This document shows, piece after piece, positions 59,749 through 64,000 of a stretch of DNA of 64,000 nucleotides (positions are counted from its first letter, which is position 1; every line of letters begins with the position of its first letter). Under the pieces are notes generated by a model. It was not told the origin of the DNA and did no database searches. It saw only the letters and a list, made by a program, of their open reading frames with translations. The stretch lies in NCBI GenBank assembly GCA_038503035.1, contig JAVSML010024328.1, positions 109,223-173,222 of the forward strand. Reading direction: 5' to 3'. The DNA comes from Crocodylus rhombifer. Its lineage: Eukaryota > Chordata > Crocodylia > Crocodylidae. A program made the translations under genes and the position numbers.

Positions 59749-60141
59749 TCACTGAGTGCCATGTTGATCCTGTTCAACTACCACTCTCTGGGTCTGAGCC
59801 TGGAGCCAGTTCCCCAGCCATCGGAATGTGGAGTAATCAAAGCTGAAGTTGACCAATTTTTCCATAAGAGCATCATGGGACACCAGGTCAAAGGCCTTTT
59901 TAAAGTCTAAATATGTGAAATCTTCCCTTTTGTCTAGGTCATACATCACCTGGTCATAGAAGGAAATGAGATTGGTCAGACAAGACCTACCTGTAACAAG
60001 CCCGTAATGGCTATCCCTCAGAATGTTGCCTTCTGTTAGCCTGTGAAGAATGGTTTCTTTGATAATTTTTTCCAAAATCTTCCCAGGGATTGAAGTCAAA
60101 CTGATTGGCCTCTGGTTTCCCAGGTTTTCTTCAACTTTCAA
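59749..60141 (-). pseudogene. CR1 ORF2 fragment (reverse transcriptase fingers/palm)
   Basis: The frame reads NLGNQRPISLTSIPGKILEK, then HRLTEGNILRDSHYGLVTGR, SCLTNLISFYDQVMYDLDK, TYLDFKKAFDLVSHD with the first catalytic Asp, and [13 protein letters not shown]. It breaks shortly before the usual P-Q-G-S region. Traces continue in other frames through TLEDRLVIQANLDRLARWAD and TERDLRIMTDRKMN toward 59338. The FADD box is not clearly readable. It is an old, inactivated CR1 gene. Confidence 0.8.
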
Positions 60142-62126
60142 CTTACCTGTTCATAGCAATGGGTTTGGTTCCAAGGTTAAAGCCTAAGGCCCCACTAATT
60201 TATGTTGGCATTAAAAGCCAAATGTGATATGCTCAGCAAAAAATTCTGACGGAAATGTGCATGGAAAGCACACATATTGTTCTGAAATTTCAAGGTACGC
60301 TTGAAAGAGACAGTTCTTAGAGTCCCTGCAAATAAGGAGGTATTATTTTTAGAAAACTAAAAAAATAAAGACGATATACAGACAAAAAGAAAACCGTTAA
60401 ACTTCTCAGCTCAGGTTTTGAAAAAGCAGTAGTAAGAAGAAAATGATGAACAGTACAACCTTACAAATACTTCCCTGCTTTTCTATAATACTCTCATATT
60501 AAAAATTATATATTAATTAAAATATCCCACAGAAGACAGTGGATATTATTTTGATTATTACATAGGCTTTGATATCAGCCAGTGTGCTTATAATATATAG
60601 TAAGTCATTTTCAATTTGAAACTTTAAGTGATAGAAATATTAAAATGAAATGTAAAATAAAACATTTTTTCTTGTTCACTCAGACAATCAGAACTCACAA
60701 ATAAAAAAGCAAATATTGCTTAAATATCTGTTAGTGTAATGCCACCAAATAAACAGTTTTATTTACAACCCGAGTCTTTCTTACATGCTTTTCACATTTG
60801 TGCTAATTAAAAGGCCAGAGTGAAGAAACAGCAGGGAAAAAATGTTTCATATGGTAAACAAAGATTATTTATTACTCTTCTGGAAAATTATGAGCATTGG
60901 TAATGTCTACTATACAAAAAAAGCTGTAGGAAGGCATTATTTTGTTACCATGAAATGCTTCTATATTTACCTTGCAGATTCACAGAACCGTTAGACATTA
61001 TGTCTGCTGATGACTCACACTGACTCATCCAGTAAGCAGCACTCTGCTACCTTGCTTCTATACCCACACACAGGGATATGATTTCCAGAGACAGCAGTTT
61101 CTTTAAAATTTAATTTAGCATGTTTCAGTTGCAGGCACACATACCGTCCTGCAATTTTAACTTTATTTATATTTAAGTTGTATTGCATGTGCATTCATAG
61201 ATTTTTGAAGTTTTATTTCCAAACCAAATTTTTCAAATTAAATGCATAGGCTCTGCTATTTTTCTTTCCAGCTATGAAGGTTTTGTTTATAAATGTTTCA
61301 GTTTTACATAAGGAATAATTACTGAAGTTTATGCAAAACAGCAGCTTAATACTTGGTCAATGGACTTTTGCCATTGTTTAATAGAAGTAGTGTAAAGCCT
61401 CAGTTGGAAAATGTCTCTAGTCATTGGTTTTGAAATAAGTAATGAATGAACAATATTTCTGTTGGTGTAAATAAGGGGTTAGTCCATTGAGGTCAACAGA
61501 GTTACATGATATAAAACGTGATGTGAGATCAGAATCAAGTGCAATAAATGTCCTGTCAATGGGAACTGTGTCATTGACTTCAACAGAAGGAAGATTGGAA
61601 TCATTTCTATTCTTCTCTGGGGTCAGATAAAATGCTGATATATTATACTATCCAGATAAGGAATTCTTATCATAACTGTACAAACAATGCATTGATTTAA
61701 AGAGGGGAAACACAATAAGTGGTACTTCTTTGCATCTCTAGTATGCATCCTCTTCAGAAGGGTGTATTTGTTTTAGATTAACTGACTCGGTCCTCAGGTT
61801 TCAAGGCTATTTTTCATAAGAATCTGCAAATTTTTCTTTAAAAGAGACAGAAAGGGTAAGAGAGAAACAATATATAATAATGGGGTTTAGACTTTTGGCC
61901 TAGATGTATTCTGGAACCATTTGCTTTTTAATATCCGCTGGTAAAAGATTGTCCTCAGTGCAAGAAAATGGGGATCAGAGTTCCTCAGCAATCCTTCTCC
62001 AGTGGGAGTAGGATCAGACTCTTCATCATGGCAGTAAAGGTCTCCAGAAACTGCTTTATTCCACTGAGGTAACAGTTCTAACCTACCTTCATGCCATCTA
62101 CTCTTTCTTAGGAACTTCATGGCCTC
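60142..62126. other. AT-rich single-copy DNA
   Basis: Very AT-rich with poly(A)/poly(T) patches. A block with GTCAATGGGAACTGTG and CATTGACTTCAACAG (61550-61585) resembles an old reptile repeat. No gene seen. Confidence 0.4.
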
Positions 62127-62442
62127 AGTGGCGGATTTATCATGAAACAAACCATTCAGTGGCACGGGGCCCCCAATGACAGGGGGCCTCAAATGCAGGA
62201 CAAATCTGACAAATGACTGAACTTAATAAGTGCTGCAAGTTGCAAAGTGGTTCAGGCTTTCTGCATTCTGTGAACTTCTGCAAACTGTATTCTAAACACG
62301 TTTTTTTGAAGTAGCCTAGAAAAGAATTTGCTTCACCATATTTTTGCTGTCTCAAATGTTCTTTTTGTTGGCTGGGTCCCCGGGGCGGGGACGCGTAAAT
62401 GAAGCTGTGCACAGGGCCCCACTAACTCTAAATCTGCCACTG
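62127..62442. mobile_element. hAT-like MITE
   Basis: The ends CAGTGGCGGATTTA and, read inward from the right, CAGTGGCAGATTTA differ at one base. Flanks CATGGCCT and CAGTGCCG agree at 5 of 8 positions and may be a worn target duplication. The terminal type matches the larger element at 34175-35244. Inside both ends a GGGGCCC block is present. Confidence 0.7.
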
Positions 62443-62880
62443 CAGTGCCGATGTGTAGGGAGTGCATGGGGGTGCACATGTGTTTCCCTGTGATGCCAGG
62501 CCAACCCACAGGATCCCAATATTGTGCTGTTAGACAGGAGGGCGTGGTACACAATTGCACATGCATGCACTCAAAAATCAATAAGGTGCATGCATACACA
62601 CACTAGGCGCATATACACACTCTAGGTGCATGCACCCCTACCAGGTATGCACACGCACAGTACCAATCCAGGCACACTATACATCCAAAATTACCAGCCT
62701 AGGCAAATGCACACCTATCACCAATTCAAGCACCTACACACACTATACAGACCAAAATAAATTAGATCAGAATCAATTATCAATACCTGTACACCCAATA
62801 CACATACATGGATCACTAATTTGTATACACAGTTGACTTCCTAACTTGGGTGTTGTGATGTGTATGTATGTATGTGCTTG
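62443..62880. repeat. GC-rich repeat start and CA/GCA-rich simple DNA
   Basis: GCCGATGTGTAGGGAGTGCA at about 62447 is the fourth copy of the GC-rich repeat signature. From about 62560 to 62830 the DNA is rich in CACACAC, GTGCATGCA and TACACAC blocks with no gene. Confidence 0.45.
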
Positions 62881-63600
62881 GTGCACTTGGGATACCTGGG
62901 GAAAAGTTAAGGTAAGAAAGTGGAAGTGTAGGGAGTGAAAGTTACAGGACAGGGATTAGAACTTGTAGACTTGAGAGAACTGGGCTGAAGAACTAAGGCT
63001 TGGGGGTTACTTTAGGTTAATTGACCTTAATTGATTAAAAGGGCAATGGCCAAAGCCCAAAGAACAGGGGAGAGACTGGGACTGAAGCCAGAGCTACAGG
63101 GGAGCCAAAAGGTAAGCAGGGAGAGGGAAACTGGGACATAGGGTGCAGGGAAGCTATAGAGGGTGTGGAGGAAACTGGGGGCTGGCTCTGGGAACCAGGG
63201 CAGGGGCTGCTGGTGCTAGGAGCTGGAGAAGGGCTCTGGCTGCTGGGAAACCTGTGGGGAAGTTGGTAGCAGGCCAGGGGTCTGTGGGGGAGAAGGGCCG
63301 GCTAATGAGGGTGTGGGGGAAAGCTGGAGAACACAGAGGAAAGGTTGGGAACAGGAGAGAGAGAGAGGGCAGGAATGAGTGGGGCTGAGAGGCTAAAAGT
63401 GGCAGGAAGAGCTGTGGAAAGACACAGGAAGGAGGCAGTGGATAGCAGGAATGGGACTGAGAGATGGCAGAAAGCAACAGGGCCAAGAGGCTGCAGCAGG
63501 GGAACAGGGAAGGGGCAGAGAGGAGCTGGCAGGAAAAGGCAGGGGGGGTGGCGGGGGGAAGCTGAGACAGAGACTTGAATTTAAAATGGGGAAGGGACCG
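62881..63600. repeat. Purine-rich low-complexity DNA
   Basis: GGGAAACTGGG, GCAGGGG, GGAACAGGG and similar purine blocks recur through 63050-63590. They give G/R/E-rich frames on the plus strand and P/S/L-rich frames on the minus strand, which I do not accept as genes. The region may be part of an LTR leader. Confidence 0.4.
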
Positions 63601-63687
63601 GGGCTCAGTAATATACAACCCAACTTGGGGTTACAAATGACAGTGGTTTTATTGAACAGGAGAGATGGTGGCATGATACGCTATTGG

Positions 63688-63689
<2 letters not shown>

Positions 63690-63721
<32 letters not shown>
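63690..63721 (+). repeat. CA microsatellite
   Basis: Sixteen uninterrupted CA units. Confidence 0.98.
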
Positions 63722-63761
63722 AGGGGTTAAAGAGGCTTGGTGCAGGGGGTAAAGTCTGGGA

Positions 63762-63782
63762 GGAGAGAGAGAGAGAGAGAGG
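63762..63782 (+). repeat. GA microsatellite
   Basis: About ten GA units, 40 bases after the CA tract. Confidence 0.95.
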
Positions 63783-64000
63783 GCAGCCTCAGGCTGGCAG
63801 GGGGCTCTAGGGGCAGCTCCAGGTTGGCAGGGGACATGGGAGAGGGCTCAAGAGCAAGGCCTTTGCTGGCAGGGGAAGTTGTCCTGGGAGTCTGTGGTCC
63901 ATATGCCATGGATACTCCTTGCCCTCCCCCTGGCAGCAGTGGCCAAGGCACCATGTCCATGAGGTGCTCACTGACTACCTCCTCTTTCACCCCCTACAGT

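Larger units (their letters stand above)
58384..60141 (-). mobile_element. Old CR1 LINE copies 4 and 5, one element split by an insert
   Basis: The 3' part (58384-58929) carries the CR1 tail and codons such as LYSALVRP, EYCIQFWAPQFRKDVEKLE. The 5' part (about 59338-60141) carries reverse transcriptase codons. The two meet at the same point of the protein: ASNR on one side and VILLLYSAL on the other. Thus they most simply form one CR1 interrupted at 58930-59337. It is more diverged than copies 1-3. Confidence 0.75.
63601..64000 (-). other. Possible LTR end with poly(A) signal, CA and GA repeats
   Basis: On the minus strand AATAAA at 63648-63653 is followed by a U5-like stretch (ATTTGTAACCCCAAGTTGGG). 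The rest, up to the window edge, is GC-rich. The edge cuts the structure, so it cannot be classified. Confidence 0.25.

Noticed and set aside
63143..63810. Frames of 81 to 154 codons rich in G/R/E or P/S/L
   Set aside because: They follow purine-rich low-complexity DNA and the CA/GA microsatellites.
1..64000. CRISPR arrays, bacterial operons, phage or toxin systems
   Set aside because: No regularly spaced identical repeats with unique spacers, no ribosome-binding sites before frames, and the content is vertebrate mobile DNA.
1..64000. Intact endogenous retrovirus
   Set aside because: Only LTRs were seen. I found no gag, pol or env reading frame between any pair of matching LTRs.

Overview
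The window looks like intergenic or intronic DNA from a sauropsid vertebrate. A crocodilian is my best guess and a turtle is next. The reasons are the dominance of CR1-type LINEs (six copies of two clear ages), very old MIR-like SINE relics, many hAT and foldback MITEs, and several solo LTRs. I see no operons, no bacterial signals and no convincing host protein-coding exon. Nearly all long open frames belong to CR1 reverse transcriptase or to GC-rich low-complexity DNA. No single element is intact enough to be called an active gene.

Layout. 1-5000: AT-rich single-copy DNA with a foldback MITE (1945-2282) and a hAT-like MITE (4928-5153). 5976-9474: a decayed LINE C-terminus with a zinc-binding motif, directly followed by a young, nearly intact CR1 (minus strand) whose ORF2 has one stop and one frameshift. 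9.5-19.8 kb: mostly AT-rich unique DNA with a small MITE, MIR relics, a Penelope-like relic and a hAT MITE. 19805-20376: a large palindrome. 22.9-25.9 kb: two more young CR1 copies in opposite orientation, with a Tigger-like MITE between them. 26-30.2 kb: a mosaic of MITE, a 141-bp repeat and a composite hAT element. 32.8-35.2 kb: a GC-rich region with a decayed reading frame, then a 1.07-kb hAT element holding a TG-rich tract. 36.5-39.2 kb: a second copy of the first foldback MITE and a second large palindrome.

39.2-57.9 kb is LTR-rich. It holds solo LTRs at 39248-40107, 43096-44055, 53545-54387 and 56835-57945, with exact or near-exact 4-5-bp target duplications, and less certain LTR-like blocks at 40469, 46900 and 51597. 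An old CR1 (54838-56812) is split by a 954-bp MITE with a perfect 3-bp duplication. 58.4-60.1 kb: another old CR1 split by an unclassified 408-bp insert. 60-64 kb: AT-rich DNA, a hAT MITE, then purine-rich and CA/GA microsatellite DNA up to the edge.

The genes do not work together as a system. The story is layered insertion: old CR1 and MIR, then hAT and 3-bp-TSD MITEs, then LTRs and young CR1. The most unusual structures are the two large foldbacks, the modular MITE family, an LTR carrying both a 77-bp duplication and a tRNA-Gly-like stretch, a CR1 copy with a template-switch-like inverted repeat, and a weak hammerhead-ribozyme candidate. Alignments were done by eye and element boundaries without target duplications are approximate.
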